Part shown: piece after piece, positions 9,547 to 18,003 of the stretch | Numbering within the stretch: the first letter of the stretch is position 1 | How the letters are laid out: every line of letters starts with the position of its first letter | DNA from: Ideonella sp. | Lineage (GTDB): Bacteria; Pseudomonadota; Gammaproteobacteria; Burkholderiales; Burkholderiaceae_C | Assembly (NCBI GenBank): GCA_016721465.1 | Contig: JADKIA010000009.1 | Coordinates: forward strand, 248,001-312,000 | Length of the DNA: 64,000 nucleotides | Direction: 5' to 3' | Program-made: the position numbers and the translations under genes | The notes under the pieces: generated by a model | What the model was told of the DNA's origin: nothing | What the model saw: the letters and a program-made list of their open reading frames with translations, nothing else | Databases searched by the model: none

Positions 9547-10860
9547 TCATGGCGGCTTGGGCATGGTGGTGAAGTGCTCCTGGAGCGCCCCCTTCGCCAG
9601 CATCGCGTTGATCTTGTCTGCCATCGCCATGATCAGGCGGTTGGTCGCCTGGACCTTCTCGGGCTCGTCGCTGAACGCCCACTTGCCGCGTTTCTGGGTG
9701 GCGATCACGGGCACGGAGGCGGTCAGGTGAAGCTCGGAGCGATAGCCGTCCGCGGCGTCGCAGTAGCGCAGCGCCAGAGGCAGCCCGTCGACCTCCAGCC
9801 GCGCGCTCAGCTCGGGTTGATCGGGCAAGGCCGGCAAGCGCTTGGCGGCAAACTCGCGCTCGATCAGTGCGGCCAGCGCGCCGGCCATGCGCGGGTGAAC
9901 CGGCATCAGGAGGTAGGTGGTCTCGCGGCTGATGCTGGAGCCGATTTGCGGATCGCGAAGGCGCCCGAGCCAGGGCACGGGTTTGCTGAGCTTGCGTGGC
10001 TGCAGGCGCGGTCGCCCTTGCGCGTCCGGGCGCCACTCGAAAAAGGTCGATGCCCAGACGGGTGTGGCGTCCGTCTCGGGCTCGGCAAGCCGCATCGCGT
10101 CGCGATCAAACGGCACGGCATGGCGGGCGCCCGTGGCCAGCTCGATGACCAGCATCGCAAATTCCGGGTTGCTGGTCGAGCCCACTGCGAAGGTGCCCGC
10201 CTGGTTGCGTGCCAGCAGCGCCACCTGCCTGGCAGCCGCGGAGTACATCAACACGTGGTTGTGCTGGCCGGCCGCATAGCCACCGCTCAGCTTGAGTTGC
10301 TCGAAGTCGCCCTCGGTGTCCAGCGGCTGGACCTGCAAGGTCTTGACATCCAGCAGCGCGCGCGCCGAGACCGCGAGCAGGCTGCCGCCGCGCAGCTCGT
10401 GCGGGCCTTCAACCTTGTCCTGGATGTAGACCCGGTGCCGCTCACCCACCTGGCCGCCCGCGTCGAGCCATTGCCACGTGGCGTTGTCATGGTAGGCGCC
10501 GCGCAGCAGTTGCACACGCGCCTCGCCGTTCTCTTCGGTGATGAGGTAGGTCGCACGGTTGGCGGCCAGCACTGCAGGGCGCGGCGCGTCCGGCAAGGTC
10601 CAGGCATCCCAGAACGAGAGCTCGGTGGTCCGTCCGTCGGCGTCGCGAAACCGCACCGGTTGCCCCTGGTGCAGCACCCGGTAGCTCGCCGTGGTCTGCT
10701 TCACCACACCGTAGTTGGTGTTCGAACGCAGGGCCGAGCTTTGCGAGGCCTCGATGCTCAGGCTGCCCATCCTGGCGCTCAGCTGCGCCCAGGCCGGAAA
10801 GGCCGCGCCGACCGAGCCCAGCGCAATGAGGGCCAACAGTCTGGGCAGGAAATTGGGCAT
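9547..10860 (-). CDS. Secreted protein of unknown function
   Basis: ATG 10860 gives a classical signal peptide (MPNFLPRLLALIALGS, then AAFPAWAQ). The frame extends 90 nt further upstream but that part is Arg-rich and unlikely. The mature ~410 residues look mostly beta-rich, with repeated sentences about values and conversions in no recognisable family; single Cys near residue 380. The C-terminal 50 residues are helical (KVQATNRLIMAMADKINAM). No catalytic motif was seen. Probably periplasmic. Confidence 0.6.
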   Translation of the reverse strand: MPNFLPRLLALIALGSVGAAFPAWAQLSARMGSLSIEASQSSALRSNTNYGVVKQTTASYRVLHQGQPVRFRDADGRTTELSFWDAWTLPDAPRPAVLAANRATYLITEENGEARVQLLRGAYHDNATWQWLDAGGQVGERHRVYIQDKVEGPHELRGGSLLAVSARALLDVKTLQVQPLDTEGDFEQLKLSGGYAAGQHNHVLMYSAAARQVALLARNQAGTFAVGSTSNPEFAMLVIELATGARHAVPFDRDAMRLAEPETDATPVWASTFFEWRPDAQGRPRLQPRKLSKPVPWLGRLRDPQIGSSISRETTYLLMPVHPRMAGALAALIEREFAAKRLPALPDQPELSARLEVDGLPLALRYCDAADGYRSELHLTASVPVIATQKRGKWAFSDEPEKVQATNRLIMAMADKINAMLAKGALQEHFTTMPKPP

Positions 10861-10956
10861 GCGGTGGGGGTCCGTGGTCACCACGGTGCCGAGCCTACGC
10901 CAACAATGGCGAGTTGCGGCCTGAGCTGCTGCGCGATGGTCGCCTGGCACGCTCGT

Positions 10957-11667
10957 TCAGGACACCTGCAGCCGAACGAGTTCGCGCATCAGCGCGACAT
11001 GCCTGCTCTCGTCCCTTTGCGCACGCGTCCACAGGCTGTCCGCCTGGCCCTCGTCGATCGCCTCGAGCCAGCGCGCCGGGCGCTCGACGCAGATCATCGG
11101 GACATTCGCCTTCGCGGCCTCCACGGCCAGCGACAGGTCGCCCAGCCCGGGATGCTGCCAGCTGCGCGGGTCGAAGCGCAAGGTCGACGACCGGTACACC
11201 ACGGTGCCCGTGCCGAGCGCATTGACGGCTGCGGGGCGCTTCAAGGCCCGGGAAAAGTGAATCTTGATGCGGTGCCGGACGTAGCTCAGGTAAGGCGGAA
11301 TAAAGATGTCGCCATGCACGCCGACGATGGCCGGTCGAGACAAGCCGTTCAGATGCCCGCGCATCGCCTGGACATAGTCGGCGGGATAGAGGATGTCGTC
11401 ATCCACGCAGACAATGTCCGCCTCGCTCTCCAGCAGTTGGCCAACCCGGAATCTGTTCGAAGCAAACAGCGTGTCGGCTGCCGGAACCATGACCGGGCAG
11501 ACCTTCTCGCTGTCGATCAACAGACCTGGAACCTCGGCAAAGCCATCCAGGAAGACATACAAGCGATCGAGCTGGGGCAGCACCCGGTCCAGCACCTGCG
11601 CGAACGAATCCATGCGCGAGGGCATGGTCGAAATCGTGCCGATGGCCGGCAATCGGGCGTCTGTCAT
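10957..11667 (-). CDS. Glycosyltransferase family 2-like protein
   Basis: The 236-residue protein starts with a GT-A-like strand (AIGTISTMPSRMDSFAQVLD) and has an acidic DxD-type metal/nucleotide motif, ADIVCVDDDILYPADYVQAM. The C-terminal half has an acceptor-side acidic pattern (HPGLGDLSLAVEAAKANV). This supports a family 2-like transferase of unknown sugar specificity. It lies downstream of a PIG-L deacetylase and a methyltransferase on the same strand, which suggests a small glycan-modification group. A 9-bp inverted repeat lies just upstream of it. Confidence 0.65.
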   Translation of the reverse strand: MTDARLPAIGTISTMPSRMDSFAQVLDRVLPQLDRLYVFLDGFAEVPGLLIDSEKVCPVMVPAADTLFASNRFRVGQLLESEADIVCVDDDILYPADYVQAMRGHLNGLSRPAIVGVHGDIFIPPYLSYVRHRIKIHFSRALKRPAAVNALGTGTVVYRSSTLRFDPRSWQHPGLGDLSLAVEAAKANVPMICVERPARWLEAIDEGQADSLWTRAQRDESRHVALMRELVRLQVS

Positions 11668-11699
11668 GGGGCGCAGGGCGTCTGCAAATCGTGGCTCAT

Positions 11700-11733
11700 C
11701 TCAGTACCGCCCGGCTGTTCCAAAGGTACTGAG
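11700..11733. terminator. Inverted repeat between PIG-L and glycosyltransferase genes
   Basis: CTCAGTACC (11700-11708) pairs with GGTACTGAG (11725-11733) across a 16-nt loop. A C-run/G-run hairpin (CCCCCTCGGGGGG) follows immediately. On the minus strand it lies after the PIG-L gene and before the glycosyltransferase gene, so it may be a terminator or attenuator. Confidence 0.45.
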
Positions 11734-11779
11734 CGCCCCCTCGGGGGGCAGCGAACGAAGTGAGCGTGGGGGGTTCATT

Positions 11780-12511
11780 TCAGTTTTCAGCGGGCAATGC
11801 CTCCGTCCAGATGGCCTCGTGGGGGACCGACGGGGATCCCAGGGCCGGGGTAAACCGATCGACCGTGTCGGGAGGATGAAGGAACTGGCTCCGGTAGTGT
11901 CTGATCAACGAGAGCTTCGTCGCCTCGGCAGCGCCGAGCGGAAGACCCAGGCGATGCAGCGCGCGGTCGGGCAAGGCCTGCAACAGCGCATCGATGCCGC
12001 TGCGCCTGGACGCGGCGTTCGAGGCGTAGTGCAGGTCCTCGTAGAAGCCGATCCGGTAGCGTTGCGCCAGCGGCTCGTAGTGGCGGGTGATGGCCATGCG
12101 GATCGCCACATGATCGACGTGACCCCCGATGCCGCAGGGACAGAAGAGCCACGGGCGTTCCCGCCCGCCGCCTGCCACGGCCAGCGCCAGCACCGCCTCG
12201 ACCAGGACTGTCTCGACCCGACCCAGGTTTTCGTCCACCCGACCAAGATCGAAAGGCCCGTACCCCAACAGCGATGCACAAGGCATCCTCAGCATCCGCA
12301 GGCTCAGGCCGCAGGCTTGTGCAAAGGCACGGTCCTCCGCGATCCGGGTGCGGGTCACCCAATCGGCCGACGGGCGAGCAACGCCGGCCGGCACCGGCAC
12401 ATAGCCTGAAATCGGAAACACCGTCAGCAGGCAGCCCGTCTGGCGCGAGTGAGCAAGCGCCCCCAGCGAGAAACAGATGTCATCGGAATGGGGCTGGATG
12501 TAGACGTCCAT
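11780..12511 (-). CDS. PIG-L family deacetylase
   Basis: ATG 12511 puts the hallmark motif near the N-terminus (MDVYIQPHSDDICFSLGAL); the frame opens 33 nt earlier at a less suitable start. PHSDD corresponds to the PHPDD zinc-binding motif of LmbE/PIG-L N-acetylglucosamine deacetylases. The third metal ligand is probably in CGIGGHVDHVAIR. A role in deacetylating an N-acetylated sugar of a surface glycan or small glycoside is likely. It shares its strand with the CmoB-like methyltransferase upstream and the GT2 gene downstream. Confidence 0.75.
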   Translation of the reverse strand: MDVYIQPHSDDICFSLGALAHSRQTGCLLTVFPISGYVPVPAGVARPSADWVTRTRIAEDRAFAQACGLSLRMLRMPCASLLGYGPFDLGRVDENLGRVETVLVEAVLALAVAGGGRERPWLFCPCGIGGHVDHVAIRMAITRHYEPLAQRYRIGFYEDLHYASNAASRRSGIDALLQALPDRALHRLGLPLGAAEATKLSLIRHYRSQFLHPPDTVDRFTPALGSPSVPHEAIWTEALPAEN

Positions 12512-12597
12512 CGGGGATCCAGGCTGCGCCCGACAAGGCGGCAAGCTCCGCGAGACCGGGCACGATGGCCAGACGTGCGAGCTGGTTCAGCCTGGGC

Positions 12598-13602
12598 TCA
12601 ACACCACGGGGAATCGGTCTGGTCCGGCGGGCAACCCGCCGAGCGTTCCGGGACGCAGGCGCTGACGACAAACGGATGGGGGTCGGTGGCCAGGATCCTG
12701 GCATTGGTGAAGCCGACGTGGTCGAGCATGGCCATGCAGCAGGCGCTGTTGAACAGCCAGAAGATGGTCGGGTCGTACAGCTCCTTGTTCGCGCCGGACA
12801 TCATCCCGTGGGGGTAGTAGCGCGCCCAGGGCGTGCCCTTGACGCAGGGCTCCTCGTGCATGTGGGTCTGGAACAGCAGGTCGCCGGTGCAGATGCTGCG
12901 GATGCGCTCGAGCGCCAGCTGCGGGTGCTTCAGGTGGTAGAAGACACCGTAGAACAGCACGACGTCGAAGGTGCCCAGCCGCTTGGGCTCCAGGTCGTAG
13001 ACGTTCATCAGGAAGGCATTGGCATTCGACTGCCGCGCCGCCTTGACGATGTTGAAGCGCCGCACCGAATCCGGGAACGAATCGATGCCGACGACCTCGC
13101 GCGCGCCGCGCCGCTCTGCCTCGAAGGAGAAGAAGCCTTCCGCGCAACCGATGTCCAGCACCCGCTTGCCGGTCAGGTCATCGGGCAGGCCGTAATAGGG
13201 CAGCTTGTCCTTGGCCGGATCGCTCCAGCCCGGGCTGAACAGGCCGGGCATCACTTCCAGCTTCTGGAACCAGTAGGGCTCGGCGGCGACCTGGTGCCGC
13301 ACCAGGTCGCGCAGCGCCATGTCGAGCGCGCCCTGGGCCGGTTCGATGCGTGGCGTCAGCCGCTCGACGGCGGCCACCTCGTGCCAGGCCTTGGACATCG
13401 CCTGCCGGCGCTGCTTGGGCAAGGCCCAGTCGTCCGGCAGGGGCTCACCGGCCGATTGCACTGTGCCCGGCGGTCTATGGCCCGACAAGGCCTGCACTTC
13501 GCGCGCCAGGCGATCCCGGTCGGCAGTGAGCGCCCTCACGCGCTCCACGTACTCGCGCACGGCAGGCACCTGCATCGCGAGAGATTTCAAGAATGGGGAC
13601 AC
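12598..13602 (-). CDS. SAM-dependent methyltransferase (DUF1698/CmoB-like)
   Basis: The SAM-binding core is clear: VLDIGCAEGFFSFEAERRGA (motif I, about residues 150-170), VVGIDSFPDSV (motif II), and TFDVVLFYGVFYHLKHP (motif IV region), as in the CmoB/DUF1698 group. The N-terminal ~60 residues contain a short coiled-coil-like stretch (VREYVERVRALTADRDRLAR). Because it is next to PIG-L and glycosyltransferase genes, methylation of a surface sugar or lipid is as likely as tRNA modification. True CmoB usually sits beside CmoA, which is absent here. Confidence 0.65.
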   Translation of the reverse strand: MSPFLKSLAMQVPAVREYVERVRALTADRDRLAREVQALSGHRPPGTVQSAGEPLPDDWALPKQRRQAMSKAWHEVAAVERLTPRIEPAQGALDMALRDLVRHQVAAEPYWFQKLEVMPGLFSPGWSDPAKDKLPYYGLPDDLTGKRVLDIGCAEGFFSFEAERRGAREVVGIDSFPDSVRRFNIVKAARQSNANAFLMNVYDLEPKRLGTFDVVLFYGVFYHLKHPQLALERIRSICTGDLLFQTHMHEEPCVKGTPWARYYPHGMMSGANKELYDPTIFWLFNSACCMAMLDHVGFTNARILATDPHPFVVSACVPERSAGCPPDQTDSPWC

Positions 13603-13768
13603 GGGCGCTTTCCTTCAGGGCAATGGGCTGGCAGACAAGGTGCGAGTCTGCCACGCCGCCATCAGGCCTCCGGTGGTTCGGCGAATCAGTCGATGCCCTC
13701 GCAGTTGAAGGTCCACAGCGGGGTGTCGGGGGAGTGGGTTGAGTCGGTGGCGCCGGCTGTCAGCCGCC

Positions 13769-14845
13769 TCAACCGCCGCACACCCCCTGCGGGGCCGTGA
13801 GCAGCGCCTCGATGGCCGGGCCGGCGTGATCGCCGTCGCACCGGTGCAAGGCCAGCGCCTGCTGCGCCAGGGCTTCGAAATGCGCTTGCCCAGCGCGGGC
13901 CGCGCGCCGCAGCGCGGCACCGCCGTCGCCGTGCTGCCAAGCGTGATACGCGTCCTTCAAACCGGGATAGAGCAACTCGCGCACCCCGTCTAAGCCGGCG
14001 AACCAGACGTGGATCGACGCCTCGGCGCCGCGGTCCAGCAGCGTGGGCAAGGTCACGCCCAGGTCGGCCAGGTGATCGCGCAGCGCGCGTGCGTACAGGT
14101 CGGCGCGGCGGCCTGGCAGTGACAGCCGCATCTCGGCCCAGCGCGGGCCCAGGCGCTGGCCGGCGCGGTGCTCGCCCAGCTCGTGCAGGATCACGGCCTC
14201 GCTGAAATCGTCCAGCCAGCGCGGCAGCGCGGCGTCGAAACCATCGTCGAGCGCATAGGCCTGCACCACCGCCTGGAACGGGCTGCCCGGGCTGCGCCGC
14301 AGCGAGAAGGCCTCGAACTTCTCCCAGCCCCAGCGCGCCAGCGATTCACGCCGCAACACGATGGCGGCGGGCTCGCGCGACGAGTCCAGCGCGGCCGGCG
14401 GGGCCATCAGGCCGCGGGCGAGTTCGCGGCCGGCAATCTGCACCTCCAGGCCTTCGCGCCAGTGCTGGCCATGGCGTTCGGCCAGGAAGAACACCGGCCG
14501 CTGCGCACCGACGAGGCCCGCACCATAGAGCAGCCCCAGCGGGGCCAGCAGTGCGTTGACCGCGGCCACATCGAAAGGATCGATCGGCGCACGCCCCGTC
14601 ACGGGCAACGGCTGGAAGGCCTGCTCCTCCAGGTCGGCCCACAGCGCCTCGCGTTCGGCGATCCAGGCGCCCACCTCGTCGCGCGGCAGCGCCGCACCGA
14701 AGGCCAGGCCGCGCTCCCAACGGTGAAACTCGCGCATCTGCAGCAGGTAGGTGCACAGCGTCAGGTCCGCCGCGTGGCGCGCGTCGGCAATGTGGCAGTT
14801 GGTCTGCACCGCCGCGATCAGCCCCGGCATGGGATCGGCGTTCAT
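13769..14845 (-). CDS. Unrecognised 358-aa protein, end of the dsr-divergent operon
   Basis: No family could be named. The protein is soluble, with two Cys near the N-terminus (QTNCHIADARHAADLTLCTY), a central HELGEH motif (AVILHELGEHRAGQRLGP) and aromatic-rich segments (YPGLKDAYHAWQHGDGG). HELGEH resembles an HExxH-like metal site but has one residue out of place (HELGEH is H-E-x-x-E-H), so metal binding is a guess. It is the last gene of the operon that starts at 20005, 16 nt after the 71-aa gene, so a link to sulfur oxidation is suggested by position only. Confidence 0.55.
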   Translation of the reverse strand: MNADPMPGLIAAVQTNCHIADARHAADLTLCTYLLQMREFHRWERGLAFGAALPRDEVGAWIAEREALWADLEEQAFQPLPVTGRAPIDPFDVAAVNALLAPLGLLYGAGLVGAQRPVFFLAERHGQHWREGLEVQIAGRELARGLMAPPAALDSSREPAAIVLRRESLARWGWEKFEAFSLRRSPGSPFQAVVQAYALDDGFDAALPRWLDDFSEAVILHELGEHRAGQRLGPRWAEMRLSLPGRRADLYARALRDHLADLGVTLPTLLDRGAEASIHVWFAGLDGVRELLYPGLKDAYHAWQHGDGGAALRRAARAGQAHFEALAQQALALHRCDGDHAGPAIEALLTAPQGVCGG

Positions 14846-14861
14846 CGCGTCCGGCGGCGCG

Positions 14862-15077
14862 TCAATCGTCGCCGGCCGGGCCGGGCTCGCGGATTTGGCA
14901 CAGCAGGTCCTCGGCCAGGCGCTCGTTGTCGGCGAACATCACCTTGATGCGGCCGGCCGGATCGGCCCGGGCGGCGCGCAAGGCCTTGGCGTGCTTCGAT
15001 GCCTCGCGGAAGGCCGGGAACTCGGCCAGCTTCTCGAACTGCGCGAAGGGCTTCACATGGAACACGAAATAGGGCAT
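14862..15077 (-). CDS. Small 71-aa protein, unknown
   Basis: ATG 15077 is chosen because the upstream extension is Pro/Arg-rich shadow sequence and because the predicted protein then begins MPYFVFHVKPFAQFEKLAEF, a compact alpha/beta-looking peptide. It has a basic centre (HAKALRAARADPAGRIKVMF) and one Cys (LLCQIREPG). It lies 11 nt after the S24-like gene. It shows no domain I can name. Very tight spacing on both sides supports a real operon member. Confidence 0.55.
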   Translation of the reverse strand: MPYFVFHVKPFAQFEKLAEFPAFREASKHAKALRAARADPAGRIKVMFADNERLAEDLLCQIREPGPAGDD

Positions 15078-15088
15078 GGGCGGGTGTC

Positions 15089-15526
15089 TCAAACGTAGAG
15101 CCGGGTCAGCCGGCGTCGGCCGGGCACGGCGGCCTGGATCACCCGCCCATGCACGGCCGACAGATCGGCCAGCGGCAGGTCGGGCCAGGCCGGGTTCAAA
15201 GGGTGCAGCCACCAGTGCTCGCCACGCCGCACCAGTTGGCGAAAGATCCACTCGTCGTCGGCGCGCGCCAGCACGTACACGCCGTCGCGCAGCGCGCCAT
15301 CGGGTTCAATCAGGATGACCTCGCCCTCGCTGAACTCGGGCGCCATGCTGTGGCCGATCACGCGCAGCGCGAAGGCCTCGCCGCCGCTGCAGGCGGCGGC
15401 GGCGTGGTCCTGGCCGCTGCAGGCGGCGGCAGCGTGATCCTGGCCGCTGCAGGCGGCGGCAGCGTGATCCTGGCCGCTGCAGGCGGCGGCCTCGTGATCC
15501 TGGCCGCTGCAGCCGCCCCCACTCAT
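15089..15526 (-). CDS. S24/LexA-like peptidase-fold protein with N-terminal Cys/His decapeptide repeat
   Basis: The C-terminal ~95 residues match the S24/S26 (LexA, signal-peptidase-like) fold. IGHSMAPEFSEGEVILIEP contains the catalytic-type Ser in G-H-S-M, and YVLARADDEWIFRQL covers the position of the usual Lys, which here appears to be absent or replaced. It may therefore be an inactive member. There is no DNA-binding domain. The N-terminal 45 residues are four tandem copies of CSGQDHAAAA-like decapeptides with a fifth Cys, giving Cys every 10 residues and four His. Its ATG overlaps the stop of the upstream reductase gene (ATGA), so the two are translationally coupled. Confidence 0.6.
   Translation of the reverse strand: MSGGGCSGQDHEAAACSGQDHAAAACSGQDHAAAACSGQDHAAAACSGGEAFALRVIGHSMAPEFSEGEVILIEPDGALRDGVYVLARADDEWIFRQLVRRGEHWWLHPLNPAWPDLPLADLSAVHGRVIQAAVPGRRRLTRLYV
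15391..15510 (-). repeat. Four 30-bp tandem repeats encoding a Cys/His decapeptide
   Basis: Four contiguous 30-base units (boundaries 15391, 15421, 15451, 15481) differ at only two or three positions. They are read in frame as CSGQDH(A/E)AAA. Such near-identity means copy number can change by slippage without breaking the frame. Confidence 0.9.
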
Positions 15527-16986
15527 GACAAGACCTCCACGAAGACCTGCGGCGCCGGCACACCGGCGGCGCGCAGCTCATCGCGCGCCGTGGCGACAAA
15601 GGCCTGCGGCCCCGCCACGTAGAAATCGCAATCGATGTCGAACAGGTCGGCACGGACGGCCGTGACGACCTGGCGTGCGCCCGCCGACGCATCGGCATCG
15701 GTGAACAGCGCGTACTCGAACAGGTCGAGCGCCTCGGACCAGGCACGGCACTGGTTGGCCAGGAAGTGCCCATCCGGCCGCGTGGCCAGCCAGAACAGCG
15801 ACAGCGAAGGCGCCGCGTCCAGCGACAGCGCATGCTCGATCAGGCTCTTCACCGGCGCGAAGCCGGTGTCGCAGGCCACGAACACCAGCGGCCGCTGGCC
15901 ATCGGCCAGCACGAACTCGCCCACCGGGCCCCACAGGTTGACGGCATCACCGGGCTTGAGCCCGCCGGCGAACACCTGCTGCGCGAAGGCGCTGTCGGCG
16001 TCGCGGGCGACGAAGAAGTGCAGGTTGCGGTCGTCGCAGGGGCAGCTGGCGATGGGCAAGGTGCTGCGCAGGCCTTCGCCCAGCGCCAGGCCCAGCGTCA
16101 CCGATTGCCCCGCCAGGAAACGCAGGCGGTGGCTGCGCGGCGTCTGCAGATGCAGCAAGCGCGTGTCCGGCGCCAGCTCGCGCACCGCGCGCACCTGGGT
16201 GACGAGGTGCTGCGCGGGGATGTCGGCCGGGCCTGCGGCCTCCAGCGATTCAATCGTCAGCTCGGCGCTGCCGGCGGTGTGCGCACAGGCCAGCACATAG
16301 CCTTGCGACTTCTCGGTCTCGGACAGCACGTAGTCGGTGTGCATGGTGCGCGCCACCTGGCCGTCGGTGACGCGCACCTTGCACATGCCGCAGCTGCCGT
16401 TGCCGCAGCCGTAGTTGAGCTTGAGCCCGGCGCGCAAGCCGGCCTGCAGCAAGGTGTCGTGGCCCTCCACGCTGAACTGGTGGCCACTGGGCCGCAGCGT
16501 GACCTGCGCCGACATCACCTTGAGCACATCGTCCATCACATCCAGCCTGTCGACCGATTCGGTGGCCAATGCACGCGCCAGCCCGTCGTTCAGCTGTCGG
16601 TGCAGCGCCGCGAGGCGCGGATCGTCGGTGGCCAATGCGGCCAGCTGCTCGCGCAGCGCGATCACCAGCGCGTGGTAACGCTGCAGGTGGCGCTGCACGT
16701 CGGCCAGCTCCTGGCCCTGGTTGAACAGGCGCTGCGCCAGCACCTCCTGGCTGGGCAGCAGGCGCTCGCGCAGGCGACGGCCGAAGGCCTCGTCGCGGAT
16801 GTGCACCACGCGCTCGAGCATGCCCGAGGCCTCGAGCTCGGTCTGTGGGTACAGCCGCAGCAGCGTCTCGGTGGACACCAGGCCGTCGGCCAGCTCGATC
16901 TCGCCCGAGCGCACGCGCTGCTGCAGCACGCCACGCGGCACGCCCACCAGTTGCGCGGCGCGCCAGATGGTCAGCCACTGAGCCAT
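15523..16986 (-). CDS. HTH-like / 2Fe-2S ferredoxin / FNR-type reductase fusion
   Basis: The 487-residue protein has four parts. Residues 1-50 look like a MerR/excisionase-type helix-turn-helix (LTIWRAAQLVGVPRGVLQQR). Residues 55-165 are a helical linker. Residues about 170-250 are a plant-type ferredoxin with the Cys pattern YGCGNGSCGMCKVRV and a fourth Cys in YVLACAH. The rest is an FNR-like FAD/NAD(P)H reductase (FLAGQSVTL, VFVACDTGFAPVKSLIEHAL, DFYVAGPQAFV). The C-terminal part is like AscD or phenol-hydroxylase reductases that feed electrons to oxygenases. Downstream of the TauD-like gene in the same operon. A reductase with its own DNA-binding-like head is unusual. Confidence 0.75.
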   Translation of the reverse strand: MAQWLTIWRAAQLVGVPRGVLQQRVRSGEIELADGLVSTETLLRLYPQTELEASGMLERVVHIRDEAFGRRLRERLLPSQEVLAQRLFNQGQELADVQRHLQRYHALVIALREQLAALATDDPRLAALHRQLNDGLARALATESVDRLDVMDDVLKVMSAQVTLRPSGHQFSVEGHDTLLQAGLRAGLKLNYGCGNGSCGMCKVRVTDGQVARTMHTDYVLSETEKSQGYVLACAHTAGSAELTIESLEAAGPADIPAQHLVTQVRAVRELAPDTRLLHLQTPRSHRLRFLAGQSVTLGLALGEGLRSTLPIASCPCDDRNLHFFVARDADSAFAQQVFAGGLKPGDAVNLWGPVGEFVLADGQRPLVFVACDTGFAPVKSLIEHALSLDAAPSLSLFWLATRPDGHFLANQCRAWSEALDLFEYALFTDADASAGARQVVTAVRADLFDIDCDFYVAGPQAFVATARDELRAAGVPAPQVFVEVLS

Positions 16987-17045
16987 CGGCGATTCCTGTT
17001 CAGCGCCACGGGCACCTCCGGATCAGGGCCATGGGCGATGCCCCA

Positions 17046-17987
17046 TCAACGCCATGCCAACTCCGGTGCAAGGCTGCGGTCGAGGTAGCGGGCGCGGTAC
17101 AGCAGGCGAGGCTGCGCGGCGTCGTCGCGGAAGCCGCTGCGATCGTGCAGCACGTTGTGCGACACCAGGCCCATGCCGGCCTCCATCCTGACACGCCAAA
17201 TGAGCGCACTCCTGCCAGCCAGCAGCGCGGCCAGGCAGGCCACCGCGGCCCGGGTGGCGGCGTCGGCGCGCCACTCGATGCTGCGGGTGCGGGCGGTGTA
17301 GCGCATGTGCAGCGTGCCGTCGCCGTCGTTCACCGAAAACACCGGGCCGGCCTGCGCGGGGCGGGCCACGCCGCTACCGTCCTCGATGGGGTCACGGCGC
17401 TCGGGGATGGTCATGGCGTCGGGCGCCATCAGCGCGCGCACGTGCCCGGGCGAGGCGTCGCGCAGCGCGATGTAGGCCAGCTCGGGGTCCAGCAGCGCAT
17501 TGACGCCGCCCTCGCGCGCCGGCCGCGCGCAATGCAACACCATGCCGCGGATGCGGCGCTCCTGCGGGTGATAGTAGCCGTCGGTGTGCCAGTTGATTGG
17601 CCGGTCGGTGTAGGGGATGAAACCGCCGCGGCCGTCGGTCTGGTCGGACTGGGTGATGTTCGACAGGCCGTCCTCGTCGGCCAGCCAGTTGGCATCGAGC
17701 TGCCGCAGCCCGAGTTGCCGACCCAGCGCCACGACGGCGGCCTTGTCGTCCTGCCGCGTGTGGGCCCGGTACAGCGCCATGTTCGTGCGCGACAGGCGCT
17801 GCAGCAGCGCGCCGCGCTCGGCCGATGTCAGGGCCGCTGGATCGGCGATGTCGACCACCAGCTCGTCCACCGTGGACGGACACGCGGCCAGCTTGGCCTC
17901 GCGCCAGCGGCGGTAGCTGGCCTCGTCGTCCAGCTCGAACGGGTTGGCTGCGCGGGCCAGGGCTTGGGGCGTGACGGGTGCGTTCAT
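17046..17987 (-). CDS. TauD/TfdA-family Fe(II)/2-oxoglutarate dioxygenase
   Basis: The family facial triad is visible: HxD in NWHTDGYYHP and the distal His in LVSHNVLHDR. The 2-oxoglutarate-binding Arg is probably in PRLLYRARYLDR. The length (313 aa) is usual. Known family members oxidise taurine, alkyl sulfates, butyrobetaine or other small molecules. The substrate here is unknown. It sits in the operon divergent from dsrA, 16 nt after the 243-aa gene and 59 nt before the ferredoxin-reductase fusion. The family needs no reductase, so the neighbouring reductase must have another partner. Confidence 0.75.
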   Translation of the reverse strand: MNAPVTPQALARAANPFELDDEASYRRWREAKLAACPSTVDELVVDIADPAALTSAERGALLQRLSRTNMALYRAHTRQDDKAAVVALGRQLGLRQLDANWLADEDGLSNITQSDQTDGRGGFIPYTDRPINWHTDGYYHPQERRIRGMVLHCARPAREGGVNALLDPELAYIALRDASPGHVRALMAPDAMTIPERRDPIEDGSGVARPAQAGPVFSVNDGDGTLHMRYTARTRSIEWRADAATRAAVACLAALLAGRSALIWRVRMEAGMGLVSHNVLHDRSGFRDDAAQPRLLYRARYLDRSLAPELAWR

Positions 17988-18003
17988 CGAAGGCCCATCC
18001 CGT

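Noticed and set aside
9199..11763. Long plus-strand open frame of 854 codons
   Set aside because: It is antisense to the crotonase, secreted-protein and glycosyltransferase genes. Its composition (Arg/Gly/His-rich, no motif) is that of a GC-rich shadow.
13769..14845. Zinc metalloprotease from HELGEH
   Set aside because: The motif is not the canonical HExxH spacing and no other metalloprotease signature was seen.
15391..15510. Possible CRISPR array from the regular 30-bp repeats
   Set aside because: The units are directly contiguous with no spacers and are read in frame as part of a protein.
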